A stretch of 64,000 bases of DNA from Agrocybe praecox (taxonomy: Eukaryota > Basidiomycota > Agaricomycetes > Agaricales > Agrocybaceae), in NCBI GenBank assembly GCA_964017145.1, contig OZ024842.1, forward strand, positions 3,534,001 to 3,598,000, read 5' to 3'. The position numbers were made by a program, and so were the translations under genes. The notes under the pieces are model-generated. The model was not told the origin of the DNA and did not search any database. It saw only the letters and a list, made by a program, of their open reading frames with translations. How positions within the stretch are numbered: position 1 is the first letter of the stretch; the number at the start of each line of letters is the position of its first letter. Below are positions 20,080 to 32,568 of this stretch, piece after piece.

Positions 20080-21886
20080 ATGCTCAGAAGAGCGACGACA
20101 CTTCTCCTTCTGATCTCTTCAGGCGCTTACTGTAACACCAATACTATCCAAGGGGTTAATTCAGATGCTATTCCTCAAGTCATTTCTTTGCAGGCGCGCG
20201 CAACCCCGAAAGATTCACTTTTGAGGCGCAGGACATTGTCTCCGGTCAATGTACCTCTGGATGATTTCTTCTTGGGAACAGACCTTCAGTAAGTCGGTAA
20301 TTTTAGTAAACAGGCTCATTGTTAATCTTATCCTACTTACATAGGTGGTTTGGTAACATCACAGGTACGGGTCATCTTAATTATCTGCTGCATATACTGT
20401 CATTAATATTGGTCTCTGTTCCATATTCAGTGGGAACTCCTCCTCAAGTCCTTACCGTAAGACACTCCTTTTCCTTTAGAAGTATAAAGACGATATTAAA
20501 ATGTCTCTTTTGTAGGTTGTCTTCGACACAGGGAGTACTTCCTTGGAGGTCACAAGTACGTGATTTGTCTTTTTCCAAAATATAATACATCAATGTTGTG
20601 TTGCTTCATAGGTGACCGTTGTAAATCATGCCCACAGGCCAAGTTCATCACCACTGCCAGCTCTACATTTGTAGATATGAACCGTACTGCCACCATCGAT
20701 TTCGAGACTGGCGGCGGCGTTGATCCTGTTATTGATAATGACTACGTACTGACTCTAGATACAGCGATGGACAATGTTGGGCTTGTTGGAGGTTTTTCAT
20801 CTCCCGAGATACAAGTCTTTCTGATTACAGATCAGACGTCCAAGTTCAATATCGACCCATTTAGTGGCATTCAAGGTGGTTTTTCCATTTTTGTCTACCA
20901 ATCTGCTAATAAGTAACACCTTGGTTATGTTACAGGCCTTGGTGCCACTGCACAAGGCATATTTGCTGCCCTTGTTAATAATGGTCTCCCCTGTGAGCTC
21001 GCTCGATTTTATTTTCTCTTTGTGCAGGAGGTATTGATGTTATGGATTTTTGATCAGCTCTATTTAGCATGTACTTAACGCCGAACTCGACTGGAAACGC
21101 TGAGATTACTCTGGGAGGGATTGACTCCACTAAATTTACTGGTAATCTTTTCTCTCTTCCAAATCAATGAGTTCAATATTCATCGATGTGAAGGAACGCC
21201 TATTTATGCCAAAATCCCCCCCAATCCACCAGGCAAACAGTCCGTCGTTTGGAAAGCTTCGTCACCTGGAATAGTTGTCAACGGACAGACAGCTTCGATT
21301 TTGGACACCTCGCGCGACATCATATTCGACAGTGGGACTAGTAATGTAATCTTTTCGACCAACACGACGGAGGTTTGTAGTCCTCAAATCCATACTGTAA
21401 CGACACCCAATTTAAGACAAATCCTCTATGTTTTAGGCAATTTACACCCTCATATCACCCGATATTAAACCTAATCCTACTGAGCCGGGTGCCTATGGTA
21501 TTGCCTGCGACCGTATCGCGAGCTTGCCGGCAACCATCGACATTGCGTTCACCTCCGAAAATGGAACAGCTTTCAATCTCACTATTCCAAGCAGCGAGCT
21601 CAACGTCGGACCCTTTGCGGACAACTCTTCCCTTTGCCAGACGCTTATCAACACATTGGATGGGGTTGAGATTGTTGGGGGCAGTCTCATGAAGCATTAT
21701 TATTCCATTTTTGACATCGGAGCCCAGAGGATAGGGTTCGCTCCTTCGGTTACTACTAATGTTTCTTCGAACAATACCGGTGGTACGAAGCCTCCGTCAT
21801 CAGCACCGCCAATGCTTGATTTGAAGGGTATCCAAATTGCGTTGGTAGCTGTACTTAGCATGAGCCTGCTTCATCTCCTAGTGTGA
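20080..21886 (+). CDS. Pepsin-like (A1) aspartic protease 1, probably GPI-anchored
   Basis: Nine exons (20080-20288, 20345-20364, 20431-20456, 20516-20555, 20612-20875, 20936-20992, 21058-21141, 21194-21372, 21437-21886) give 442 residues. A signal peptide (MLRRATTLLLLISSG) is followed by a propeptide that contains dibasic LLRRR and RR sites. The first catalytic motif is VVFDTGSTS (codon GAC at 20524), the second IIFDSGTSN (GAC at 21328), with the hydrophobic strands expected around them. A cysteine pair CKSC follows the first motif. Several N-glycosylation sites are present. The last residues are a Ser/Thr/Asn-rich spacer and a hydrophobic tail (IALVAVLSMSLLHLLV), as for GPI attachment, so it is likely a cell-surface protease of the yapsin-like kind. 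Two paralogues at 38768 and 56968 share the architecture and intron positions. Confidence 0.9.
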
Positions 21887-22362
21887 AGTGTACGAAGTTT
21901 TTTTCCTCTTCAGTGTCCGGCTAAGTAGAGTAGATACTAGTCTAGAAAAAACTGGAATATATTGTTTCTACTCCTGCTGTTCGAATGTAAGATCCATCTG
22001 AGCTGGAAGCAAAAAAAAACTTCGTCACTCGCATAGGCGCCCAGAATTCAAGCCGACTGTTCCTTGTTCTTCAAAAAAAAAAGAAGATTAACCGAAAAAA
22101 TAATAGGAGGACTCAAACTAACTATGTATGTACTACTATTAAGAAGGTGAAGATATATAAATTAGGTGGCAGGGATAATGATGAAAAGAAAGTTTAGAGC
22201 CATGTAATCTAATGGGCTTCGATATAAGAATGTAAAATCATTAAGATCACAAAAGAATGAATAATAGTTTGTAGTAGTTTGAATTAAAGGTGCACCTGGC
22301 GGCCGGGAGGATAATTTTAGGAAAACATCCCTCTGCGCAGCCGAGTCGTTGTGCGATAATCA
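21887..22362. other. Intergenic region between convergent genes
   Basis: AT-rich with runs of A (for example 22007-22015 and 22075-22083); it probably holds both 3' UTRs. Nothing else is seen. Confidence 0.4.
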
Positions 22363-22869
22363 TCAGGCAGAGCCTTTCGCATAGGAAATCGGAGACCAGT
22401 GACTGAACGTGAGCTTTCTCATAGTTGGAATTGTCACAGTCGGGAAGCGGTCGAAGAAGTGCAGGAGACTTTTTGGTCTGAATAGTGAAAAGCCCAACAA
22501 TGTGGGGAGTGTGTTGAGGGAGGTATTTGGTGTGTCCTTTGTGTCCTCTTCGTTAGCCAGTAGCGACAATTTAACCTCATATACACCATACTCCGGAGCG
22601 ATCGAGAAAGAACAAGGGTCCGAGAGAGGCGATTTGTGGTTCGTGTTCAAGTGTTCGGCGAATGTGCGAGGTCCAAAACGCGGCTTTTGATTTGCATAAC
22701 AAGTACCATCCTTCAAAAACTTTGCTACAGGACCATGGGGGTCAAACCGCTGTTGATCGATGGATAATATGGTGTTTTGTTTTGTATCGTCGTTCGTATT
22801 CAAGGGTTCGATGAGTGTGCAGCCCACAGGCTCGGTGCGATCACACGATTGTTGGCGGCAGTTAACCAT
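22363..22869 (-). CDS. Hypothetical protein
   Basis: Single-exon frame of 168 residues, starting MVNCRQQSCDRTEPVG. It has no signal peptide or membrane segment. The composition is ordinary for a soluble protein, with a central PHGPVAKFLKDGTCY segment and a basic, Phe/Leu-rich C-terminus. I do not recognise a family. Support comes from its length, the ATG start and a good TATA box 150 nt upstream. An internal short intron cannot be ruled out. Confidence 0.45.
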   Translation of the reverse strand: MVNCRQQSCDRTEPVGCTLIEPLNTNDDTKQNTILSIDQQRFDPHGPVAKFLKDGTCYANQKPRFGPRTFAEHLNTNHKSPLSDPCSFSIAPEYGVYEVKLSLLANEEDTKDTPNTSLNTLPTLLGFSLFRPKSLLHFFDRFPTVTIPTMRKLTFSHWSPISYAKGSA

Positions 22870-23011
22870 TTTTGCAAGTTTGCGGAGTGGGTAGGATATA
22901 TATTTATAAATATATAAATATTATGAGAGATGAAGACTCCTGAGCGATAGGTAGTCAATGAAGGAAAGTAAAAAGTGGACGGAAGAAAAAGCTGATGCGA
23001 TGATCCTGCGC

Positions 23012-23019
23012 CTTTTATA
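23012..23019 (-). promoter_or_regulatory. TATA box for the hypothetical gene at 22363-22869
   Basis: On the minus strand TATAAAAGG is a strong TATA element about 150 nt before the ATG at 22869; a 5' UTR of about 115 nt would follow. Confidence 0.45.
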
Positions 23020-23658
23020 GGATGTCGTCGGCTAAGATAAAGGTCACATTTGGTGGCCATGCATACACCATTGTCGTGCTTGGTTGTTTCTCTACAGTCC
23101 ATTGTGCTCAGATCCAGGTCCCTTTCATTGGATTTTTCTTGGCGAGACGAAACGGATGCTGTAGTGCCGGAGTATGAATAGTAGCCACTGGATAGTAGTA
23201 TGGCGCACACCAGTGTAGGACAATGCGAGGTTATGCTGCAATTAGTGCCGATTGAAGAAATTCACTCAGCATTGTACAGGCGTACCAGAATGAGGAGCCA
23301 ACGAGCGGTTCCGGTAAGGCCTTAGGCGTTATGCCATGCCACAATGATGTTAATGTTATTTTAGAGTAGCGTGCGCTTATAGACCCACTCAAAGCGTGTC
23401 ATGAAGCCAAAAAGACAACCTATCCACTGAGTCAATGATGCCTGTGAAATTTGCCATGCTTCAACATACATTCAAAGACAGACGTAAAAGAAAAGGCAGA
23501 AGCACCAAAGAGGCGTGGCTTCGCCGTTCCAAGCCTCATGTCGAACGCCATTGTCAATCGTTCTTTGTGTGTCGCGCGGCCCAGTCGAGAGTATAAGAAC
23601 CCTCCAGCCAGAGCAATACACGCCCCAAGTAACCGTAACCCCCAAGCACGGACTGGCA

Positions 23659-24044
23659 ATGTCAATAATGTCCTCGAGCCCGCAGAAATTGAAGGCTCCT
23701 GCTCTAAGAAAGGTATGTGGCGTGCCTCTCTTCTGCCTCTCGTCATTCCGGCTAACGTAATGGTTTTCCAGGCATTTTCCTCTCCTAGGATTGCAAATGA
23801 AGGAGTAGGCCAAGTTCCGTTTCCGAAAGAACTGCAAGAGAAAGTAGCTGCATTGAGGAAGAAGACCACTAAGATGGACCCGGAACATGATCCGTGGATG
23901 TGTGTCGTCGTGCGGAGAGAAAAAATAAATTACGCAGTGGGCCGACTGGTCCAAGTGCCTACGGTGGTACCAACCGATACGGTAGGAGATATCTTGCCAA
24001 AACGAATGATGGTTGACCAGGACGTTTGCCAGCAGATGCTTTGA
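23659..24044 (+). CDS. Hypothetical small basic protein
   Basis: Two exons (23659-23712 and 23772-24044) with a 59-nt GT-AG intron give 108 residues. The unspliced frame uses a different phase upstream of the intron; splicing joins LKAPALRK to AFSSPRIANEG and keeps the frame open. The middle is Lys-rich (ELQEKVAALRKKTTKMDPEHDPW) and the C-terminus has VVVRREKINYAVGRLVQVPT. No domain is recognised. The N-terminus is uncertain: the frame is open but without ATG back to 23488, so another 5' exon may exist. Confidence 0.4.
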
Positions 24045-24634
24045 TGATTGTTCAAGATATGGACACAATTTTTTTATCCAAGTTTTTATTCATAGTTGTC
24101 ACTCTAAATCATTACCCATGTTTTTTGTACTCACCTTTAATTAATGCCCGCTCTTGGAGTCATTGCGAGATAGATCAATCTAGTCGTGATTGTACAATCT
24201 TTTGGGTCTCCAACGTCTCCTATAATTGCATGGGAATCACGAAAACATAGTTCTTCTCTTGATGATCATGGTTGTGATGCTCCAAATTTTTTGTCGAGGT
24301 TATTGGGCGTTTATGAGTTAACTCGGACGAAAACATATTGAGCTTTGGGTGTGGCAGAGATCTGAACAGACCTATCTTGGAGATATCCCAAATCCGAGTC
24401 CATAGGACCAATCCAACCATCTTCTCTTGATTGTTATGGGCGAGACCTTCTCATTCATAACACCCGGTAGAGAATTTATCCAGGTGATGTTAAATCGAAG
24501 AGAACGTCGTGAATGAGCAAGATATCTACTCAGTTTACTCCGAACTCGTTTCTTCAAAATTGGCATCGTGGGAACAGTGACTGAGCCGACGAACGTGAGC
24601 GACGTGCGTGCCCATTTCTTGTTTCACAACTTTC
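24045..24634. other. Intergenic, nothing recognised
   Basis: No convincing gene. Short minus-strand frames at 24220-24566 lack motifs. Confidence 0.4.
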
Positions 24635-25250
24635 ATGGCGTTGCCAGCCACATTCCGCAGCTTGTATAGACTCTTTTTGCGTACGTCCTCAGCATCCGTG
24701 TTGCATCAGAGGCAGGCGAAGAAGAACCTTGCACAACGGTGGCGGCCCGTTTTTGATGCCGGTGCAAAGGTTATCTTGGAGGTCCAGAACAAACCAACGG
24801 ACGCGTCCAGTGCCTGGGTGCAAAGACGAGAGGAGTGGTTGAAAGTCTGGAATAAGCGGCGTACGTGATTCTATGCGCTAATTCCGTTAATTGAATCCAC
24901 TAAACCTTCCGATATCAGTGGACCACACATTGCAGCTATTATATACCTCCTCACAGTCGCGCGGTCTGCCACATAAGATCACGAGAAACTTGGGTTTCAT
25001 GGTCGGCAATGAGAAGAATCGCGCCATCACTAAACTAAGCAAGTTGCCGAAATGGGACCCTCAGAAAAAAACCAAACCTACTTCCAAAGATGTCACTAGA
25101 ATGGAGAATCGGAGGAAAGAGGAAGATTTCCAGGACTCTGCTAACAAAGCGCTGGACGAGATCGTATATCTCGCAGAAAGTCACGGTCATGGACTTACCC
25201 TTGGGAGATATCAACCTATTATTCGTCGGTGGCATCGCGCGGCTAGATAA
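24635..25250 (+). CDS. LYR-motif (Complex1_LYR-like) protein, probably mitochondrial
   Basis: Two exons (24635-24860 and 24919-25250) with a 58-nt GT-AG intron give 185 residues. The N-terminus reads MALPATFRSLYRLFLRTSS: an LYR tripeptide in a basic amphipathic helix, followed by RQAKKNLAQRWR, the layout of LYR-motif proteins that bind acyl carrier protein and help assemble Fe-S or respiratory-chain components in mitochondria. The C-terminal half is Lys/Arg-rich and helical (RMENRRKEEDFQDSANKALDE) and is not one I can place. The protein is longer than the minimal LYRM type, so it may be a fungal-specific LYR protein or a mitoribosome-associated factor. The family call rests on the short motif and its context. 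Confidence 0.6.
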
Positions 25251-25704
25251 TCACCGCGACGCATAATGACGATTATTCAATGGTTACCCCGGTCGAGTCT
25301 TGACAGCATCTTTTCATTATTGATATTGACGCCAACTTGGTTGAGTTATCGATGTCTTTTTTGAACTAGGCGCTAATCATATCGTATAAGGATGAAATAT
25401 CGCCGGTTTCCTTTGGCTTTATTTCTCCTAGTTGCGCCCATTATACATACCAAATTAGATATCGATATCAAGAAGCAACAAAATCAATCAACAAATCTTG
25501 AATATTTGTGGAACAGGAACGATCCAGTCGAAACACTGATTTGCCGAATCTATTTTGATCGTATCCGTCAGGCCTTTGACTTAATTTACATCTTATCATG
25601 TCCATATGCTCGGACATACATAAAGCCTTGTCTCTTTGGTGCCCATTCTCGAGCTGTCGTATACCCACCAGTCAATCCGACCCTTCTTTGCGATATCCAT
25701 TCCA
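25251..25704. other. Intergenic, nothing recognised
   Basis: An overlapping open frame at 25392-25793 is out of frame with the next gene and shows no motif. Confidence 0.35.
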
Positions 25705-26610
25705 ATGTCTACAACCTCATCATCCACTGCTACTGGCCCCAAGAAAATTTCACCGGATTTATGGCTCCCTTTGAGTCCATTTCCGGCTTATGACTTTGAA
25801 ACAGAGGACGATCCACTGCAGGTATGGTCTTCCAATTACACCTCGACGACCGACTAATCGTCTCGAAAGTTGTCAGGACGTGCCTTGTGCTCAGCACTGA
25901 ACTCGCCGAGTTTATCTACACCACCGTGGATGCAGACTCATCATGCTATTGAATCGACAATAGAACAGTTGAAGTCAGAGTTTGAAGATTGGGATGACCC
26001 TGTACCCCCAAATCCTTCCGTAATTATCGAGGAAGACGGCGTGCAGACGCTGCTCATAAACCATGACAGTCAATTTTTCATTCCTCCTCCACCTCCCCCA
26101 CCTTTTGGATACGCACCATCATCAAATTTCTACGCCGATCATGATATCGCCGCGTCAATCCAAGATGACTATGAAGATATTGACATGGATCCCGAGTCAA
26201 CTCCAGATGCACTTCTGACACCCATTCCATTCAATGACGGAGGGGCATCCCCAGTTGAGACCCCAACAAGAAAAACTTTGTTCGTAGATACGACCCATCC
26301 TTCAGTCGTAAATTCCCAGAGTGGCTTCCTCTTGTCATCATCACTGTTCTACTCGCCGGACACGGGCGATGCAGAGCATCCTGTGTGGGCTGGCAATACC
26401 CATGGATACAAGTACGACGGCCCAGATGTCCCTCTGGACTGCATTTACTCTGCAGGGGATATCAGCCCCCTTGATCGTTGGGAAGAAGTGGTAAGTTTTC
26501 CGTCGTCAATGTTTGTCACATCGAATGCTTTACTTAGAATTTTTATTTATGCTCAGAAACTGTGGTCCCCAGTTGTGCTTAAACCACTCCGCACAGCCCC
26601 TTGCATTTAG
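25705..26610 (+). CDS. Hypothetical acidic, proline-rich protein
   Basis: Three exons (25705-25821, 25870-26490, 26557-26610) with 48- and 66-nt GT-AG introns give 263 residues. The first acceptor was chosen (CTCGAAAG rather than the next AG) because only it keeps the frame. The protein is acidic and mostly disordered: a polyproline run in FFIPPPPPPPFGYAP, an acidic DDYEDIDMDPEST segment and SPxETPT phosphosite-like motifs. There is no signal peptide, membrane segment or recognised domain. Confidence 0.5.
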
Positions 26611-27385
26611 GCTGTAAATTATTTTTCCTGCTTTGACTATGGATCTTCTCTCGATTTATGGGTGTTATGACTCTCGACTCCGCGTTATTCCCTTCACCGC
26701 ACCATTACTATCCTGATGAAACATACCACTCGACCGCGATACCCCCATCCTCTCCCCATTCGCTTTTGTTGCTTTCACAGTGATAAACATTGACACTTCT
26801 GCTTAATTTATCTGTTGTACAGTAACTTTCTCTCTTTCATTAATAAGAATGCTAAATAGTTAATACCTTTCGAGCTCTCGTCATGTACTTGTGTGCCAAT
26901 ACAACTTTTCAACAATTAGAGGCTGTGCCCTCGCTATGCCACTACAGTCCGCAGTTGATCATCACGTTGCGCCCGTGCGACTCGGTGTGCTGAGTGTCGT
27001 TCTTTGCTCCTAATACCCAATTTTGCAATTTACACGCACAAGTGCGCTGCGACTATGACGATGTTGAACGGTGAACCGGCTTTTTACGTAGTGAATTTGA
27101 TCCCGTCTCTCACGGCCTGGCCTCGAGGCCGTGAGCTCCGCAAGGAAGGAAGGTTGATGTTGACTTTCATAGGTTCGAGCTCGGAAAGGGTTTCTCAGCT
27201 TCCGCTTCACTGAATCCCACAATCTACTACCTTACTCTCCAAATGTTTGATTATTCTGTCTCATTTCAATAAGTCCTGGACGAGGTCAGGTTCGTAATAC
27301 CTCATAGCTTTGGAGAGAAACGACACCCATAATCAGTTATCTTCATTTACTTATTCGTCTTTCATCTGCGCAGTTGAAGAGTAAG
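26611..27385. other. Intergenic, nothing recognised
   Basis: 3' flank of the preceding gene and promoter region of the next. Short frames near 27004-27222 are not supported. Confidence 0.4.
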
Positions 27386-30300
27386 ATGTCCAGTTCGACT
27401 CCATCGCCTATCTCAGATGGCTCGAGTTCTGAAGGGTGTGTGTCATTGAATACGTCTACTCGTTGAGGCGTGTTGATGTAATTCGTCTTCAAGTAGTTCG
27501 GCCCTTCGGGCTTTTGTGGATGATGCTATCGCAAAGGATCGTGAAGCTGGGATGTCTCCAAGATCAGCCATACTCTCCCATACTTCGCTGAAAACTGGAT
27601 CGAAGAGTGACAAGCATTCTGGACCTGGTGTGATGGACAATGGTGCTCAAATACGCAGACGAGCAGCCAAAGGGACCTCTCGCCGGCAACGAAGTTTAGA
27701 TGTCGCACGCCCCAGCACGCTCTCACAGCTCGTGGATGTTGATATCTCACGGAAAGATCCTAGGGAAGAGGTCATGCGACTTCGAGAACTTTTGAAGACG
27801 GTCGAAAAACAAGCAGTCTCTGAAGCTCGGCGAGCCGAGGAACTGGAACGCGCTAATCTTGAAGCAATGCACCGGGTGCAATTGTTAAGTGAGAACAGGC
27901 TTCTCGCTGAACAAGAGGCTGAAAAAGCCAACCAGGAGAAGCGATTGTATCAGTTGCAGCTCGATAATGCACAGAAGGAAATTGAAAGGAGCCAAGAAGC
28001 GGTGAAGCAGACCGAAAGAGAAAGAGATGACGCAGAGGCTGCCGCTGCTCGTGCTAGAGCGAAGACAAGGAAACTTCATGAACAGCAGATGGTTCTGCTG
28101 GCGCGAGAAGAAGGCAGGCGGCTTGGCTATGAAGCTGGACTTCAACACGCCGAAGCTGAATTGAAGATGATTGCGGCGAAGAAAGCGGTGAAGGATAAGC
28201 GCGCAAAGAAAGAAGGACGTCGGGACGACAAGGGGAAAGAGAGAGAGCGACCGCGGGAGGCAAAGATGGAACGTCGTAAACAGGTAGAACCACCAAAACC
28301 TATACGAGACGACATTATCCCAAGTCCCGATAGCCCTGAAATGTCCCCGTCTCAACTTCCCTTGAGAGGTCTTCCTCCGCTGAATATGCCTCCTCGTCCT
28401 CCATCAACGCAAGGCGGTCCTTCTGCATCTCGCTTTTACCGTGCGCCAACGGAAGCCTTAGATAGCAAATTTTCAGTACAGTCTATGCCACAACCTCTGC
28501 CTGTCCAACCTCCCTTTCAACGCCAGAACCAATCGCAACCACCTTCCCAGCTCAATCGCCAGCCATTGATGCCTAATCCCCATGCTCAAAAACAGGAATT
28601 TGTAGCCGCATCTCCCAATGTTATACATTGGGAATTAGATGTCCCATCACCAGAGCAATTAACTCATCGCTCTAATGGGTCATGGGGAAGAAGTTCAAAC
28701 GAAGCTATACCCCAACTACCCCGAGAACAATGGGTTTCGGCGGATAAATTCCAACGAATGAATCCCAATGTACCCAACTTTCCAGGAGGCCAACCCCCAC
28801 AATTTATATTACCCCCAAGATCAGCGCCTATCAACACAGGAACTCCTACGAATAACAACACACCTACCAAAGCGGTCAAATTCCCCCTATTTTCACGCCC
28901 GTCTCTAGTAAAGACTTCACAAAAAGCAGCTTCTTGGTATCGCTCTTTGAGTCAGCGCAAGAAAAACAGACCGCTTATCGATCCAATACCGGAGGAATCA
29001 GTACCTCAAACTGGAACAGCTACGACTACACAACCCCGGACTGCAACAACCACGAACTACGAAACTGAATCTATGTCTGCCACTGCAGAGTCAGTGGGTG
29101 GGATGTACAATAGGAACCCAGAGCAGTCTGCACCATCATGGCGCCAAGGTGGACAGTCTGCTGTTCCTTCTGTTCGCACGCACGACTATGCCTACTCTAA
29201 ACGCACGCGGCCGACTTCTGATATGATGTCGGTTTCGACGAAGATATCACAGTTCGACCTTCTATCAACGCCGTACATCGCTGCGCAAAGCGTCAAGAGC
29301 GGTAGGGAAGGGGACAGACGGGTTAGAGAGATGGACAGTTATTTGAGCGTTATCAAAGAAGACCCATCTAGTCGAGACAACACTCCAAGCTCGAATCGTT
29401 ATCGTACTTCTGACCACACGAATATGTCACCAATACCTCAGCCTAATTTCGCCCCAGCACTACATAATCGCACCTCAGTTGCAACCATGAATAGTTCTGT
29501 ATGTTTTTTTCCACTTCTGCGCTCGATGTATGATTCTGACCCATGGTTCCGAAGGCAACGAATAAACGACGACCTCCAGTCATTGCTATACCTGAACCAG
29601 ATGAAGTGCTCGAACCTTTCGGAGTTGCCTATGACCGTCACGCTCGAACGAATGGCAGTAATAATAGTTTGGGCCGTCACAGCCGCCAGCCTGCACAAGC
29701 TGGGGCTGACCTATCACGCCGACCTTCTCGAATCTCAGAGAGGACTACCCCGGACACTTCTATTGTTATTGACGTTGTCCCTCCTGTGCGTATTATTTGA
29801 TCATTATTTCTAGAAATTGGAAGCTAAACAATTTCTTTTTTTTCTTCTACCCAAACAGTCCGGCTTCGCTCCCGATGTTGTCAAATCACCACCCCACACA
29901 GGAAGGAATCATCTTAGTCCATATCATACTTACCAACCAACACCTCAAGCCGCTGGCCCCCGTATCGTACCTACACAATCTATGGCGTCTTTACGAACTC
30001 AAGGAGGAACTCGATTAGACCCGCCCTCGGCACTACTAGGTGCACTCCAGCGCCCAGAAACCCCCGCTGAGACTCACAAAACACCAAGTCAAAGTTTGAA
30101 AGAAGAGTACATGCGCGAACATGGATCGAACTATACTCCTAGTCCTAGGGTTCAACGACCGCCGTCAAGTGTATCCCATGCCCCCTCAAATAGGGACATG
30201 ATGTCGCAGACACATAAGAGCGCTCGTTCTCTGCAATTACACACCCCTAGACCAGAGCCCACCTATACCCCGAGACGACCTGCTGAAAGTATTCGTCCGG

Positions 30301-30647
30301 AAAGTGTGCGCTCGCCTGCTTCAAGGAACAACAATAGTCCCTACCCCAACAACTCCAACACCTACCTCAATCCTGCGATGAGTCAGGCTAGTTTTGCTTC
30401 GAATCAGGCACCTCCCAATATGAGCTCTGGAGGACTCGTTTTACAACCGCCGATTCGTAGGGAGAGGTCTAACGCTTCTTTACGCTCTAATGGGTCTTTC
30501 TCCAGATTTATTCCTGACGAGTATCAGGATCCAGCCTTCTGGGGACCGAATGGGCCTAGCGACCCACCTGTCCAGAGCTCAAATTCTATCCGTGGTGGAA
30601 ATCAATCACGACCTCCCTCTGTCAATTCCGGACTATCATATGTATAA
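27386..30647 (+). CDS. Large coiled-coil protein with disordered Ser/Pro-rich tail
   Basis: Four exons (27386-27435, 27494-29498, 29555-29785, 29859-30647) with introns of 58, 56 and 73 nt give 1,024 residues. Residues about 100-265 form a long charged coiled coil (heptad-like RELLKTVEKQAVSEARRAEE onward) ending in a very basic stretch (KKEGRRDDKGKERERPREAK). The remainder is low-complexity: Pro/Gln/Ser-rich, with many SP and TP dipeptides and short repeated PPS blocks. It has no enzymatic domain or membrane segment. The layout resembles fungal cytoskeletal, septal or polarity scaffolds, but I do not recognise an orthologue. The splice joins are supported by exon 3, whose frame (RRPPVIAIPEPDEVLEPFG) is plainly coding and differs from the neighbouring frames. 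Confidence 0.65.
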
Positions 30648-30907
30648 GGGTGCTACTATGATCTTTCTCTTCCAACATCTCTCACGGAAATCTTTTCGAT
30701 TTTTCATTATGATTTTGACCACGTTTACGTTTACGTTTACTATGTCTGTTTTCTTCTTTCAAATTCTTGAGGACAAACAATAGTAGAGTAATTGCCTGTA
30801 ATATTGTAGTCCTGTATATGAACTTCATGATGTGATAACAAAGATCCTCCATTTATGGCAATCCGGCGCTTGCTCCATCATGAAGTCTGAGGTTGTTCCC
30901 GACCGTC

Positions 30908-31875
30908 ATGGCGAACACAGTCAACTATAGACTTTCCAATGGCTCATCCTCAGAAGCTCCCTCCCGGTTTAAAGACCTCTTTAACGCATGGAACATGGAA
31001 CCTGTCTTCTTTCAGGTACTTCTCGACTGGTGTTTTTCCATGTCTTCCAATGAATGCCATTCGTTTCTCGCAGGTTGAAAAAGCCACTTTCGCTTTACCT
31101 CGACATGTCTTAAACCATCCAGGGACTGCATTTGAAGGCATGTTTTCGATGCCGGCCAATGGTGAGGAAGGGAAAAACCAAGAGCATCCAATACATCTTC
31201 CTGGTGTAGTAGAAGACGAATTTGAGGTATTTCTTCACGTCTTATATCCTTTGTATGTCCTTTTTCCTGAGTAAATAACGACCTTTAAACTCTATTTTAT
31301 GTTCCAGATTCGGGACAGCTTCACCGAAGTTGGCTATGAATGGCTTTGAATATTGGATCAGTGTTTTGAAGTTGGCAACACTTTGGGAATTCAAAGAGGT
31401 TTCTCTAATTTCATGTCTTTTTTTCGTCACGCCGTGTTAACGGTATTTCAACAAGGCACGGAATAATGCGATCGACAACCTCAATAAGACAATCAAGCAA
31501 AAGACTCCCTTTGAAAGCATTTACTATGGGCGGAAGTACCACGTCCGGGACTGGATCAGACAAGCATACGTCCTCTTGTGCAGGCAGAAACTACTGTCAA
31601 TGAAACATATGAGTGACCCGACTGATACCGCTCACCTTGGCCTTGCCCTAGATTGGAAATCAATTGCGACGATATTCTTCATCCGTGCGGAAATCATCCA
31701 GTCAGCCGTACGAACTGGACATTGCATGCGGTGCTCTCGTCCTTCTAGACTTGCCTATTGCGACTACTGTGGCATTTTGAGTCAGCCGGATCCATCGACT
31801 GTAGAAGAAGCGGTTGTGCAGAAGTTGGTGGACGAGCATTTTAACGATGAACTCAACCAGGCCAATTTTTCCTGA
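30908..31875 (+). CDS. BTB/POZ domain protein 1 (Cys-pair tail)
   Basis: Four exons (30908-31015, 31074-31252, 31308-31398, 31456-31875) with 55-58-nt introns give 265 residues. The N-terminal half is a fungal BTB/POZ domain: FFQVEKATFALPRHVLNH, a GTAFEGMFSMP turn and FEVFLHVLYPL. A helical BACK-like region follows (YWISVLKLATLWEFKE and WIRQAYVLLC). The C-terminus has two CxxC pairs (CMRCSRPSRLAYCDYCG) that could bind zinc. BTB domains mediate dimerisation and often link substrates to Cullin-3, but members of this expanded fungal group are uncharacterised. Five paralogues lie in the window; the closest in layout is at 59125-60158. Confidence 0.8.
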
Positions 31876-32568
31876 GAATCTGGCCGTAAATATGTAGGTG
31901 TCTGCTTGCATGATCATACTCCGAGTCTCTGACCGCGTTTCTCCAGGCATTCAGGGATCTTTCTGTCATTTCCCACTCCATGGAACAAATTATGGCCAGA
32001 AAATCACAAAACCTAATGAACAGACGGACGTTCGAAGTACCGTGATTTTCTTAAGAATTCATTCTCGCTCACCGTGAAATCATCCAAAATCAAGCCTTAC
32101 AACGCGAGATCTGCACAGTGCAATTCAAGGAAGAAATCATCTCTCTCCGCAGCATCTCTCCGTCTGGAATTTTTCCGTATAGAAACAAAGAAAAATGCGT
32201 CACTAATGTATTTGTATTCGAGTATATTCTATGTAGTAACGAAAACATAAAATAACGCATTGCCGCTGTTTGTTTCGCGTAAATTGATTGCAGTGTACGC
32301 GAGACGCGTCGGTCATTTCTGATGTTGACCGCGACCGTTACAACCCACTCTTTGCACCTACGTGCCCCTTTCCAACACGTCCATCATTCACAAATCCGTT
32401 AGATGCCTTACGAGGCTTCAAATTCCCAGGAATTACTGTCCACCTGATGTAAGATTACGCGGGAAAAACCTACCATCGATATTTTCTCTCATTAGACAAA
32501 ATCCACCGAATTCCAACTTGTTTCGTGGCGGACTGCAACGTGTTCCCATCTTGAGAAATTACACAACG
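31876..32568. other. Intergenic / 5' region of the iminopeptidase gene
   Basis: The frame of the following gene is open upstream of its ATG, from about 32362, and would encode a basic Ser/Arg-rich extension. There is no ATG in it, so a non-AUG-initiated mitochondrial form is possible but unproven. Confidence 0.3.
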